A stretch of 64,000 bases of DNA from UBA11865 sp041570195 (GTDB lineage Bacteria; Chloroflexota; Anaerolineae; Promineifilales; Promineifilaceae). A model generated the notes under the pieces. That model had not been told where the DNA came from, did no database searches, and saw nothing but the letters and a program-made list of their open reading frames with translations. The translations under genes and the position numbers were made by a program. The stretch lies in NCBI GenBank assembly GCA_041570195.1, contig JBFFWQ010000014.1:12342-76341 (forward strand). The letters run 5' to 3'. Position 1 is the first letter of the stretch, and each line of letters starts with the position of its first letter. Of the stretch, positions 35,911-45,239 are shown in pieces.

Positions 35911-36918
35911 CTATTGAGTCGATTCCTGAACCTCTGTCACCTCGAGTTCGAGAACTAGAGTGGCATTGGGAGGAATGAGACCGCCTCCAGCACCTTCCTC
36001 GCCAAAAGCCAGTTCGGCCGGAATGATAATCTGGCGCACTCCACCAACATTCATGCCCATCAGGCCTTCTTCCCAGCCGGGGATATTCTGGCCGCCGCCA
36101 ACGATCATCGGGATGGGCTGGCCACGATTCAAGGAGCTGTCGACGAAGCTTCCGTCGTCCAGCCAGACCGAGAAGTGCATGATCGCCAACTGCCCTTCTT
36201 CAAGCGCCGGGCCATCGCCTTGAACCAAGTCGAAGTACTGTAATCCACTGTCGGTAACGACATAGTCGGCCGGGTCAACTTCCGCCGGCGACTCAGGCGC
36301 GCCCTCCGATATGCTGATGAGTTCCACGTCAAAGATAAGCGTCGAATCAGGCGGAATGCCCGGCCGACCCGCTTCACCGTAAGCGAGATCACTTGGAATA
36401 ATGAGCCGGGCTTTATCGCCTACATTTAGCATGGCGATACCCTCATCCCAGCCGGGGATGACCATGCCTTGTCCCAGGGCGAAGCTGAATGTTTGCCCTC
36501 GATCAACTGAGCTGTCGAATGAATTGCCGTCCTCAAGCCAACCGGTGTAATGAACCTCAACTACCTGCCCAGGCGACGCCTGCTCGCCGTCGCCTTGATC
36601 TAAAATAGCAAATTGCAGCCCGCTTCCAGTTGTCTCGAAGTCCGACTCACTCAGACCGGCATATAAATCAAACTCGTCACTCTCAGGCGCTTGAGATTCG
36701 CTTTCCAGGTCCGGCTCCGTTTCTTCGGCCGCTTCACTCACAGCTTCACTGTCGCTTTCCACTTCCGCGTCCTGTTCTTCGGCCGGGACGCCTTCTGCTC
36801 TAGCGGTGGCCGTGGCCGCTTCAAGGTCAGGGTCTTGGGCTGGGCCACAAGCCACCAGGCCCAGCGCCAGCAGGATAATGCCGATAACAATATAGGTCGT
36901 CTTCTCTGTGCGTTTCAC
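35911..36918 (-). CDS. Lipoprotein with two tandem FKBP peptidyl-prolyl isomerase domains
   Basis: GTG 36918 with GGAG upstream gives 335 residues: lipobox LALGLVAC, a Glu/Ser/Ala-rich acidic linker (about 30-90), then two FKBP domains (about 97-205 and 220-332). Both keep the FKBP core (VEVHYTGWLEDGNSFDSS, GWDEGIAMLNVGDKARLIIP, LAYGEAG; and HFSVWLDDGSFVDSS, PGWEEGLMGMNVGG, LAFGEEG). The second lacks the Tyr of HYTG (HFSV), so it may be less active. Expected role: folding of exported proteins at the outer face of the membrane. It is divergent from the lrp-like gene. Confidence 0.9.
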   Translation of the reverse strand: MKRTEKTTYIVIGIILLALGLVACGPAQDPDLEAATATARAEGVPAEEQDAEVESDSEAVSEAAEETEPDLESESQAPESDEFDLYAGLSESDFETTGSGLQFAILDQGDGEQASPGQVVEVHYTGWLEDGNSFDSSVDRGQTFSFALGQGMVIPGWDEGIAMLNVGDKARLIIPSDLAYGEAGRPGIPPDSTLIFDVELISISEGAPESPAEVDPADYVVTDSGLQYFDLVQGDGPALEEGQLAIMHFSVWLDDGSFVDSSLNRGQPIPMIVGGGQNIPGWEEGLMGMNVGGVRQIIIPAELAFGEEGAGGGLIPPNATLVLELEVTEVQESTQ

Positions 36919-37247
36919 AATCTGCTCCTATCGGTCAATTTGGTGGGCACGCGAACTGCAGGTCACCCGCCCGTATTAGCCGGCTTGGTCGTGTCTCGTT
37001 TCCATCGCTTTGCGACCGGTTCCCGAGTGACGGCTGCCGGACGACGCTTTAGTTTATCGCGAAAAGCTCAGATTGCTAGACTCCCTTAGTAGCTTTTCAC
37101 GGAGGTTGTGCCTAGTGACCTCGGTGACGCTCAATTACGACTGCTGGGCGCGGCCATGTCTAAAGGCGATCGCGACTCTGCGCTGCCCATATATGTGTCC
37201 CCGATATGCGTTGTAAGTGTCGAAAATAAACACAAATGCCAGGACTC
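36919..37247. other. Divergent intergenic region between FKBP lipoprotein and Lrp-type gene
   Basis: No gene was found. The right end leads into the promoter at 37248-37276. Confidence 0.5.
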
Positions 37248-37276
37248 TTGTAAGATCTGTCCATAAACCGTATAAT
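37248..37276 (+). promoter_or_regulatory. Sigma70-type promoter of the Lrp-type regulator
   Basis: TTGTAA (37248-37253), a 17-base spacer and a perfect TATAAT (37271-37276), ending 38 bases before the ATG at 37315. The AT-rich surroundings fit Lrp autoregulation. Confidence 0.6.
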
Positions 37277-37314
37277 CTGTTCATACTCATTCACCCTTTG
37301 CACTTGGTTTTTTG

Positions 37315-37797
37315 ATGTCCAAGACACTCGATAACAAGGATCGCCAGCTCCTCGGCCATCTGCAATCCATGGCGCGGATGACCAATGCAGAATTGGCTCG
37401 GCGCGTCGACCTATCGCCCCCAGGCGTGCAGAAGCGCTTGCGCAAGCTTGAGAAAAACGGGATCGTCGAAGGCTATGTAACCCTGGTTGATCGCGAAGCG
37501 CTGGGTTTCGACATGCTTTGTTTCGTGCAAGTGACATTGCAGCGCCACGAATCAGAGGCGGTCCATCGCTTTCGCGAAATCGTGCAAACGCTGCCCGAAG
37601 TCATGGAATGTCACCATATTACGGGGGAATATGATTACTTGCTAAAAGTCATAGTTCGCAATCGCAAACACCTTGAACAGTTTCTGGTCGAGACTTTGAC
37701 CCCGATTCCGGGCATGGACAAACTGCGGACCAGCCTGGTTCTGAGCGAGATCAAGAATACGACCGAGGTGCCCCTGGGCCTTGGGACAGGTGAGTAA
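37315..37797 (+). CDS. Lrp/AsnC-family transcriptional regulator
   Basis: The 160-residue protein has an N-terminal helix-turn-helix (DRQLLGHLQSMARMTNAELARRVDLSPPGVQKRLRKLE) and a C-terminal RAM ligand-binding domain with MECHHITGEYDYLLKV. Lrp-family regulators sense amino acids and control their metabolism. It precedes the tyrosine-degradation genes on the same strand (38-base gap to the aminotransferase), so it probably senses an aromatic amino acid and controls this cluster. A good promoter lies upstream; the ribosome binding site is weak. Confidence 0.9.
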   Translation: MSKTLDNKDRQLLGHLQSMARMTNAELARRVDLSPPGVQKRLRKLEKNGIVEGYVTLVDREALGFDMLCFVQVTLQRHESEAVHRFREIVQTLPEVMECHHITGEYDYLLKVIVRNRKHLEQFLVETLTPIPGMDKLRTSLVLSEIKNTTEVPLGLGTGE

Positions 37798-37835
37798 GCG
37801 TCGTATTCGATGAGACGACAATAGATCAAAGCTTT

Positions 37836-39068
37836 ATGGCAACTATTTACTCGGCGACCATGCCATCATTGACTTCACCGGTAATCACCTTGGCTACCTG
37901 GGCCGAGGGTATGAATCGCTCCGTCCTGCGTGAGATGATCGCCACTGTCTCCCGACCAGGTGTCCTCTCCTTTGCCGGCGGATTGCCGGCGCCGGAGCTA
38001 TTCCCTGCTCGCGAATATGCTGCGGCCACTCAGAGAGTTTTAGCGGACGATCCTCGGGCACTACAATACGGGCCGCCGTTTCCGCCGCTCAAAAAGCATA
38101 TCGTTCGACTCATGGCCGAACGGGGCGTTCATTGTGTGGAGAATCAAATCTTCCTAACCACAGGAGCGCAGCAAGCACTCAACGTCGTCGCCCACTTGCT
38201 CCTAGATCACGGCAGCTGCGTGGCCCTGGAACGACTCATCTATACGGGCATTCGACAAGCGATCATGCCATTTCAGCCCGACGTACTTGCGTTGCCGACA
38301 GACCTGGAAGAAGGACTGGCAGTGGACGTCCTGGAACAGTATCTACGGGCCGGAAAACGGCCAGCTTTTCTTTACGCCATCCCTGAGGCGCATAATCCAC
38401 TAGGCGTCAGCCTGGGCCAGTCACGTAGGCAGGCCTTGGTCGAACTGGCCCGGCGTTATGCATTCCCAATCGTCGAAGATGATCCCTATGGCTTCTTGTG
38501 CTTTGGCGATCGGCCGGCGCCGCCGATGCGGGCGCTGGATGACCAGTGGGTATTTCACGTAGGTTCGTTTTCCAAGATCCTCGCCCCGGCCCTGCGCCTT
38601 GGCTGGCTCGTCGCACCCGAGGAACTGGTGTCCAAACTAACGGTGATCAAAGAGGCCTTCGATCTAGAATCATCTGCGCTGACACAACGTTCGGTTTCTG
38701 CCTACTTGGACACCGGCCATCTGCCTGGTCATCTCAATATGCTGCGGCGCGAGTACCGCATGCGCCGCGACGCCATGCTGGATGCAATGGACAAGCATTT
38801 CCCACCAACCGCGCGCTGGACAAAACCGTCTGGCGGCATGTTCATTTGGGTGGAAATGCCGCCTCACGTGAACGCAACGGTCGTGTTGAAGCGGGCAGTC
38901 GACGAAGAGCGCGTAGCCTTCATCCCTGGTAATGCCTTTGGCGCTAATTCTGACCCACTAGCGAACCAGGCCCAGAACTGCCTGCGGTTGAGCTTCGCCA
39001 ATTGCGCGCCAGACGACATCGGCGAAGGTATCGGCCGTCTTGGCCGACTATTGCATAGCTATAGCTAA
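37836..39068 (+). CDS. PLP-dependent fold-type I aminotransferase (aromatic/2-aminoadipate type)
   Basis: The 410-residue protein has VLSFAGGLPAPELFP at the N-terminus, a PLP-contact region ALQYGPPFP, EAHNPLGVS, EDDPYGFL and the PLP lysine in GSFSKILAPALRLGW. It belongs to the LysN/MocR-related class I aminotransferases, which act on aromatic amino acids, branched amino acids or 2-aminoadipate. Directly before hpd and hmgA, it most likely converts tyrosine to 4-hydroxyphenylpyruvate. ATG 37836 has little Shine-Dalgarno sequence; ATG 37860 is an alternative. Confidence 0.88.
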   Translation: MATIYSATMPSLTSPVITLATWAEGMNRSVLREMIATVSRPGVLSFAGGLPAPELFPAREYAAATQRVLADDPRALQYGPPFPPLKKHIVRLMAERGVHCVENQIFLTTGAQQALNVVAHLLLDHGSCVALERLIYTGIRQAIMPFQPDVLALPTDLEEGLAVDVLEQYLRAGKRPAFLYAIPEAHNPLGVSLGQSRRQALVELARRYAFPIVEDDPYGFLCFGDRPAPPMRALDDQWVFHVGSFSKILAPALRLGWLVAPEELVSKLTVIKEAFDLESSALTQRSVSAYLDTGHLPGHLNMLRREYRMRRDAMLDAMDKHFPPTARWTKPSGGMFIWVEMPPHVNATVVLKRAVDEERVAFIPGNAFGANSDPLANQAQNCLRLSFANCAPDDIGEGIGRLGRLLHSYS

Positions 39069-39258
39069 AACTGCTCAAGCTACAACTCTGTCCTCTCCAC
39101 TACTGAATGGATCGAGGTAGAGATTAGAATGTATGTCATGGCCAACGCCAACGGACGATGAAGGCGAGTAGCATTCCGGCTCAACGCTCGCGTTCAAAGA
39201 GTGATAACGGCGGCTTGCCGGTGAACAATAGCTGAAGACCACTGAAGAAGGAGAACAG

Positions 39259-40368
39259 ATGACGGACTTTCTACCCATCAAAGGCGTGGACCACATCGAA
39301 TTCTACGTTGGAAATGCTAAACAGGCCGCGCACTATTACCGAAGCGCATTTGGTTTCGCCAACACGGCGTACAGCGGCCTGGAAACTGGGGAGCGCCAGC
39401 GGGCTTCCTATGTCATGGAGCAGGGCAAGATCCGCCTGGTGCTGTCGACCGCTCTGAGCCCGGATCACCCAATATCGCGCCATGTATATTTGCATGGCGA
39501 TGGCGCGGCCGTCATCGCCCTCTCCGTTCCCAACGCGGCCGATGCCTACCGAGAAGCCACGACCCGCGGCGCCACCGGCACTATACCCCCGACGCAAGTC
39601 GAAGACGAGCGTGGTGTGCTGCGCTTCTCTGCCATCAGAGCCTACGGTGACACGCTGATCAAGTTCGTCGATCGGAGCGAATATGGCGGATCCTTCGCGC
39701 CAGGATACGCTACCCGCCGGTCTTCCGCTAGCAGCAGCGGCAATGGCCGGCATGCTGGCTACGGCCTGGCCCATATCGATCACATTGTCGGCAATGTAGA
39801 ACTGGGTGCGATGAATCGCTGGGTGGACTTCTTCGCCAACTCGATGGGTTTCAGCCAGATGGTCCATTTTGACGACAGCGACATCTCCACTGAGTACTCG
39901 GCTCTCATGTCAAAGGTCATGCAAGATGGCACCGGCAAAGTGAAGTTCCCGATCAACGAACCGGCTGAGGGTAAGCGGAAGTCTCAGATCCAGGAGTATC
40001 TAGACTACTATTTCGGCCCGGGTGTACAGCACTTGGCCCTGTCAACCGGCGACATCATCGAGACTGTTCTGAAACTTCAGAAAAGCGGCGTCGAGTTCCT
40101 TTATGTGCCGACTACCTACTACGAAGAGTTGGAGTCCCGGGTGGGCAAAATCAATGAGCCGATCGATAAGCTGGCCGAACTCGGTATATTGGTCGATCGC
40201 GACGATGATGGCTACTTGTTGCAGATCTTCACCAAGCCGGTCGAAGACCGGCCAACTTTGTTCTTTGAGATCATCGAACGGCATGGTTCACGCGGTTTCG
40301 GTAAAGGCAATTTTAAAGCGCTGTTCGAGTCCATTGAACGCGAGCAAGCCCGTCGCGGGAATTTGTAG
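39259..40368 (+). CDS. hpd: 4-Hydroxyphenylpyruvate dioxygenase
   Basis: The 369-residue protein has two VOC half-domains. The Fe(II) ligands are visible as His in LAHIDHIV, His in GVQHLALS and Glu in LFFEIIERH near the C-terminus. FFANSMGF, FPINEPAEGKRKSQIQEYL and LLQIFTKPVEDRPT are typical. It converts 4-hydroxyphenylpyruvate and O2 to homogentisate and CO2. AAGGAG lies five bases before ATG. A 190-base gap separates it from the aminotransferase gene, so it may have its own promoter. Its product is the substrate of the next gene. Confidence 0.95.
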   Translation: MTDFLPIKGVDHIEFYVGNAKQAAHYYRSAFGFANTAYSGLETGERQRASYVMEQGKIRLVLSTALSPDHPISRHVYLHGDGAAVIALSVPNAADAYREATTRGATGTIPPTQVEDERGVLRFSAIRAYGDTLIKFVDRSEYGGSFAPGYATRRSSASSSGNGRHAGYGLAHIDHIVGNVELGAMNRWVDFFANSMGFSQMVHFDDSDISTEYSALMSKVMQDGTGKVKFPINEPAEGKRKSQIQEYLDYYFGPGVQHLALSTGDIIETVLKLQKSGVEFLYVPTTYYEELESRVGKINEPIDKLAELGILVDRDDDGYLLQIFTKPVEDRPTLFFEIIERHGSRGFGKGNFKALFESIEREQARRGNL

Positions 40369-40370
40369 TG

Positions 40371-40393
40371 CGCCCAGGCTAGATTGCCTGGCG
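40371..40393 (+). other. Small hairpin between hpd and hmgA
   Basis: CGCCCAGGC (40371-40379) pairs with GCCTGGCG (40386-40393) with one bulge. No T-run follows, so attenuation or mRNA stabilisation is more likely than termination. Confidence 0.3.
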
Positions 40394-40452
40394 TGAACCG
40401 GTAAAGTTGCTGCCAGATCGATTTCTCAATTAAATGCGAAGCGGGAGGAATG

Positions 40453-41619
40453 ATGACATATTATCATAAGTTGGGTCAGATTCCCCACAAACGCCATACC
40501 CAGTATCGCCAACCGGATGGCACATTGTACCACGAAGAAGTCATGGGCATTCATGGCTTCGCCGGTGTCCAGTCGATTCTATACCATCTCCATCGTCCGA
40601 CGCAGATACGCCGCGTCGATCGCCACATGACGGTGGAGATCGAGTATGAGGAGCCGGGACCGCTGCGCCCGCGCCATCTGCGTTCGGCCGATATTCCTGA
40701 TGGCGGCGACGCGGTGCAAGGGCGGGTCCCGCTCATGGGCAACGACGAGGTCGTGCTCCACCTGGTCCGGCCGACCAAGGCGATGACCTACTGGTACAAA
40801 TTCGCTCACGGCGATGACGTGATCTTCATCCACGAGGGAACGGGCGTCCTGGAGAGTCAGTATGGCGTACTGCGCTATGACGTCGGCGACTACCTGGTTG
40901 TTCCGACCGGCGTCTTATGGCGGCTGGTGCCGGATGATGGCGTGCCACAGCGCCATCTTGTCGTTGAGGCGTTCGGTCATGTGGTGCCCCCCAAGAGATA
41001 TCTCAATAATTATGGGCAGTTTCTGGAACACGCGCCGTACTGCGAACGAGATATCCGACCGCCGGATGAACTGGCGACGTTTGACGAAACTGGCGAATTT
41101 GAGGTCAGAGTGAAGGCCCGCCAGACTATCACCCGATTCATCTACGATCACCATCCCTTGGACGTCGTGGGCTGGGACGGGCACTTGTGGCCCTTCGCTT
41201 TTAACATCGCCGATTTTGAGCCGATCACCGGTCGGGTACATCAGCCACCGCCGGTTCACCAGACATTTGATGGACCGGGATTTGTTCTGTGCTCCTTTGT
41301 CCCACGATTGTTTGATTACCATCCGCTGGCCATTCCTGCGCCATATAATCATTCAAACGTCGACTCTGACGAGGTGCTTTACTATGTCGAAGGCCAATTC
41401 ATGTCGCGAAAGGGCATCGAGCGCGCCTCTTTCACCGTGCATCCCAATGGCATTCCGCACGGCCCGCACCCAGGTACCTACGAAGACTCAATAGGCAAAG
41501 AACGCACCGAAGAGTTAGCGGTGATGGTTGACACATTCCGGCCGCTGCGCCTGACCAAGGCGGCCCTATCGCTCGAAGATGAATCCTATGCCTTTAGTTG
41601 GCTTCCTGAAGAGCCATAG
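40453..41619 (+). CDS. hmgA: Homogentisate 1,2-dioxygenase
   Basis: The 388-residue protein matches the cupin-type dioxygenase family: YYHKLGQIPHKRHTQYR at the N-terminus, DVVGWDGHLWPFAFNI, PPPVHQTF, and the iron-site region YNHSNVDSDEVLYYV followed by HPNGIPHGPHPG. The short form with NHSNVDSDE differs slightly from the animal HRNCMSE spacing, so ligand numbering should not be transferred directly. It opens the ring of homogentisate to maleylacetoacetate. GGAGG favours ATG 40453 over the adjacent ATG 40450. Genes for maleylacetoacetate isomerase and fumarylacetoacetase are not in the window. Confidence 0.93.
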   Translation: MTYYHKLGQIPHKRHTQYRQPDGTLYHEEVMGIHGFAGVQSILYHLHRPTQIRRVDRHMTVEIEYEEPGPLRPRHLRSADIPDGGDAVQGRVPLMGNDEVVLHLVRPTKAMTYWYKFAHGDDVIFIHEGTGVLESQYGVLRYDVGDYLVVPTGVLWRLVPDDGVPQRHLVVEAFGHVVPPKRYLNNYGQFLEHAPYCERDIRPPDELATFDETGEFEVRVKARQTITRFIYDHHPLDVVGWDGHLWPFAFNIADFEPITGRVHQPPPVHQTFDGPGFVLCSFVPRLFDYHPLAIPAPYNHSNVDSDEVLYYVEGQFMSRKGIERASFTVHPNGIPHGPHPGTYEDSIGKERTEELAVMVDTFRPLRLTKAALSLEDESYAFSWLPEEP

Positions 41620-41654
41620 ATAGGGCAAAACACCAATTGCAAGAGAGACAATCC

Positions 41655-42272
41655 ATGATACTTAAGCCGGGAGAACTGAGCATCAAAGAAAGCCACAAGT
41701 TACTCATCGGATCGGTATTGCCCCGGCCCATCGCCTGGGTCAGCACCATGGACGAACAGGGCAACTTGAATCTGGCGCCTTATTCCTTTTTCACCGTCGG
41801 CTCCAGGAATCCCATGACCCTGATATTCTGTCCACTGGTGCCAGGCCTAGCGGGATCAAAAAAGGACACGTTGCGCAACATCCAGCAGTTGCCGGAATTC
41901 GTCGTCAACCTGACCAACGAGGAGACGGCACAAGCGATGAACTTGACAGCCACCGACTTGCCGCCCGGTGATTCAGAATTTGAGTGGGCAGGCGTGACAC
42001 CGGCCGCCAGCGAGACGATTCGCGTGCCGCGCGTGGCCGAGGCGCCGGTTGCTTTTGAGTGCACGCTGCAGAGAATCGTGACCATTAGCGAGGAACCTGG
42101 CGGTGGTTCGGCCGTATTTGGCGAGGTTCAATGCATCCATATCCGTGACGACATCTATGTTGACGGATATGTTTCACTCGAGGTTTTCCGACCGATCGGC
42201 CGGCTGGCCGGAGCAAGTTATACGAGGGTGAGCGATACATTTGAGATGGAACGCTTGCCACGAACGCATTAA
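41655..42272 (+). CDS. Flavin reductase-like, FMN-binding split-barrel protein
   Basis: The 205-residue protein has the flavin reductase-like split-barrel pattern: PRPIAWVSTMDEQGNLNLAPYSFFT, NPMTLIFCP, KDTLRNI, EFVVNLTNEE and CTLQRI, with VFGEVQCIHI near the C-terminus. ATG 41655 is 36 bases after hmgA, with GAGAG upstream. Members reduce FMN/FAD with NAD(P)H or act on small aromatic substrates. As the last gene of the tyrosine cluster it could help with a downstream ring-cleavage step, but its substrate is unknown. Confidence 0.85.
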   Translation: MILKPGELSIKESHKLLIGSVLPRPIAWVSTMDEQGNLNLAPYSFFTVGSRNPMTLIFCPLVPGLAGSKKDTLRNIQQLPEFVVNLTNEETAQAMNLTATDLPPGDSEFEWAGVTPAASETIRVPRVAEAPVAFECTLQRIVTISEEPGGGSAVFGEVQCIHIRDDIYVDGYVSLEVFRPIGRLAGASYTRVSDTFEMERLPRTH

Positions 42273-42426
42273 GCGAGTAAGTATTCGCAACTTCGCAGTA
42301 CGCCCACCTTCCGGGGCAAATCGATCACACTTGACATTAGGCGATTTTGCGGTTTCATCTGCGAAGGTGTTGGGTATAATCCGGGCAACGACCCACAGTG
42401 AAGAACAACTTCTACGAGGTGAGAAG

Positions 42427-45132
42427 ATGAGCGAACTACTTGATCATTTCGGCGCGCGGACCAGGTTGCCTGGCGACGACCATTTCTACTACCGTTTGAA
42501 CAAGTTGCAGGAGGATGGAATCGCCCAAATTGAGCGCTTGCCATTCTCCATTAAAGTGCTGCTTGAGGCCGTTCTGCGCACCTGTGATGGCTACCAGGTA
42601 CGGCCTGAGGACGTAACCAGACTGGCTAAATGGGGGATGGGCGACAATGTGCGCTCGGAGCTGCCGTTCAAACCAGGTCGCGTCATCTTGCAGGATTTTA
42701 CCGGCTTGCCGGTTGTCGTCGATCTCGCTTCGATGCGAGCCGCAATGGCTCGCCTCGGCGGTGATCCAAGCCAGATCAATCCCCAGGTGCCGGTTGATCT
42801 GGTCATTGACCATTCGGTGCAGGTTGACACCTTTGGTTCAGCTGCGGCGCTGTTGCTCAACGCCGAGCGTGAGTTCGAACGAAATCGTGAAAGGTACGAA
42901 TTCCTGAAGTGGGGCCAAGAGGCATTCGACAATTTTCGGGTAGTTCCACCCGCGACCGGCATCGTGCACCAGGTCAATCTTGAGTATCTCGGCCAGGTTG
43001 TGATGACTCGTCCAGAAGGCCGTGGCCAAGTCGCTTTCCCGGATTCGTTGGTGGGCACCGACTCGCACACGACGATGATTAATGGGTTAGGTGTTGTCGG
43101 CTGGGGCGTTGGCGGTATTGAGGCCGAGGCTGTGATGCTGGGCCAACCCATCTACATGTTGACCCCTGAAGTCGTCGGCTTCAAACTCACTGGCCGGCTG
43201 CCGGAAGGAGCTACGGCCACTGACCTGGTGCTCGTCATTACCCAGATGCTCAGGGAGAAAGGCGTTGTTGGTAAATTCGTCGAATATTTTGGTCCTGGCC
43301 TCAGCACCATGAGCCTGCCAGATCGGGCGACGATCGCCAATATGTGCCCGGAATATGGGGCCACGGTGGGATATTTCCCGGTGGATGAGGAAACTTTGGG
43401 CTACATGCGTCGCACCGGTCGGCCCCATGAGTTGATTGACCTGGTTGAAAGGTATACGAAAGAGCAGGGTCTATTTCGCACGGACGAACTGGCTGATCCG
43501 CTATACGGTGATGTCGTCGAATTGGATCTTGGCACAGTGCAGCCAAGCCTGGCCGGACCAAACCGGCCGCAGGACCGCATTCTATTATCGGACATGCAGC
43601 CCGTCTTTCGTAAAGCGCTGCGCGCGCCACATGAGCAACGCGGCTTTGGCCTTGAAGAGAAATCCATCGGCCGCACGTCGGTGGTGTCCAAGAATGGCGA
43701 TAATTCGGAAATCGGGCACGGGGCCGTCGTTATCGCTGCCATCACCAGTTGCACAAACACTTCCAATCCTTCGGTGATGCTCGCCGCTGGCCTATTGGCC
43801 AAGAAAGCCGTCGAAAAGGGCCTGAACGTCAAGCCATATGTCAAAACAAGCCTGGCCCCTGGTTCCCGCGTCGTGAGTAGTTATCTGGATCGGGCTGGAT
43901 TGACGCCGTATCTGGAAGAACTCGGTTTCCACGTGGTGGGTTATGGTTGCACAACGTGTATTGGTAACTCCGGACCGCTGCCCGAAGCAGTGGCTCAGGC
44001 GGTGAACGAGGGAGACCTGGTCGTCGCTTCTGTGCTTAGCGGCAACCGCAATTTTGAAGGTCGCGTCCATCCCCTGGTGCAGGCCAGCTATCTCGCTTCG
44101 CCGCCGCTCGTCGTGGCCTATGCTTTAGCCGGCACAACAGATACTGACCTAGTCGATGAACCATTGGGCATGGGCTCCGACGGCCAACCTGTCTATTTGC
44201 GCGACATCTGGCCCAGTAGCCAAGATGTAGAGCAGGCGGTCGCCGAATCGGTGACGGCCGAAATGTTCGAAGAACAATATGGCAGTGTCTTTTCGGGCAA
44301 CGAGACCTGGAACGCAATTCCCAGCCGTGGCAGCGAATTGTACGAATGGGATCCCGAATCAACGTACATTTGCGAGCCTCCTCTCTTCTTCGATATGACA
44401 TCTGAACCGGAGCCCATCCGCGATATAGCAGGCGCTAGAGTCTTGATCAAAGTAGGTGACTCGGTCACAACAGACCACATTTCACCGGCCGGCGCCATTG
44501 CCCGGGGCGGTCCGGCCGGCCAATATCTCATTGAGCACGGCGTTGAACCCCGCGACTTCAATTCCTATGGCTCACGGCGCGGCAACGACGAGATCGTAAC
44601 CCGCGGCGCGTTTGCTAATATTCGTTTGCGCAACCAGATGGCGCCGGGCACCGAAGGCGGTTGGACGAACTACTTGCCCACCGGAGAGGTAATGACCGTC
44701 TACGAGGCCTCGCTGAAGTACAAGCAGAGCGGCACGCCATTGCTAGTCTTGGCCGGCCAGGCCTATGGCACAGGCAGTTCGCGAGATCAGGCTGCCAAGG
44801 GAACGTTATGGCTAGGCAATAAGATGGTCATCGCCGAAAGCTTTGAACGCATTCATCGCAGCAATCTAGTTGGGATGGGCGTCTTGCCGTTGGAGTTTAT
44901 GCCCGGCGAGAGTCCGGCTTCCCTGGGTCTTGACGGCAGCGAGGTTTACTCGACTGTGGGTCTAGACGATGAGCTACAACCCGGGGCGACGATCACGATT
45001 CGAGCCGTTAGGGGCAACGGCTCGCAAATCACTTTCCAGACTATTTGTCGTATCGATACACCGGTCGAAGTAGAGTATTACCGCAATGGGGGCATTCTGC
45101 AGACGGTATTGCGGAAGTATCTTCAGGACTAA
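42427..45132 (+). CDS. acnA: Aconitate hydratase A
   Basis: ATG 42427 with GAGGTGAG upstream gives 901 residues, the AcnA/IRP size. The [4Fe-4S] cysteines lie in AITSCTNTSNPSVM and YGCTTCIGNSGPL. Other motifs are GTDSHTTMINGLGVVGWGVGGIEAEA, VTTDHISPAGAI, DFNSYGSRRGN and YGTGSSRDQAAKG with the swivelling C-terminal domain. It interconverts citrate and isocitrate in the TCA cycle. The open frame extends 62 codons upstream into the preceding gene, but that part has no similarity. It is monocistronic here. Confidence 0.95.
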   Translation: MSELLDHFGARTRLPGDDHFYYRLNKLQEDGIAQIERLPFSIKVLLEAVLRTCDGYQVRPEDVTRLAKWGMGDNVRSELPFKPGRVILQDFTGLPVVVDLASMRAAMARLGGDPSQINPQVPVDLVIDHSVQVDTFGSAAALLLNAEREFERNRERYEFLKWGQEAFDNFRVVPPATGIVHQVNLEYLGQVVMTRPEGRGQVAFPDSLVGTDSHTTMINGLGVVGWGVGGIEAEAVMLGQPIYMLTPEVVGFKLTGRLPEGATATDLVLVITQMLREKGVVGKFVEYFGPGLSTMSLPDRATIANMCPEYGATVGYFPVDEETLGYMRRTGRPHELIDLVERYTKEQGLFRTDELADPLYGDVVELDLGTVQPSLAGPNRPQDRILLSDMQPVFRKALRAPHEQRGFGLEEKSIGRTSVVSKNGDNSEIGHGAVVIAAITSCTNTSNPSVMLAAGLLAKKAVEKGLNVKPYVKTSLAPGSRVVSSYLDRAGLTPYLEELGFHVVGYGCTTCIGNSGPLPEAVAQAVNEGDLVVASVLSGNRNFEGRVHPLVQASYLASPPLVVAYALAGTTDTDLVDEPLGMGSDGQPVYLRDIWPSSQDVEQAVAESVTAEMFEEQYGSVFSGNETWNAIPSRGSELYEWDPESTYICEPPLFFDMTSEPEPIRDIAGARVLIKVGDSVTTDHISPAGAIARGGPAGQYLIEHGVEPRDFNSYGSRRGNDEIVTRGAFANIRLRNQMAPGTEGGWTNYLPTGEVMTVYEASLKYKQSGTPLLVLAGQAYGTGSSRDQAAKGTLWLGNKMVIAESFERIHRSNLVGMGVLPLEFMPGESPASLGLDGSEVYSTVGLDDELQPGATITIRAVRGNGSQITFQTICRIDTPVEVEYYRNGGILQTVLRKYLQD

Positions 45133-45239
45133 ATTAAACAACAGACAATGGCCCAGTAGATTACACCGAAAACTCGTTGGATTTTGCCTGTGTTGGCCTC
45201 AGAGAGCAGTTTCCGGGAAGTGCCCGTCAGGGAATTAGC

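Noticed and set aside
42331..42380. TTGACA and TATAAT upstream of acnA as a promoter
   Set aside because: The boxes are ideal but separated by 38 bases, far from the usual 16-19; each might belong to another promoter.
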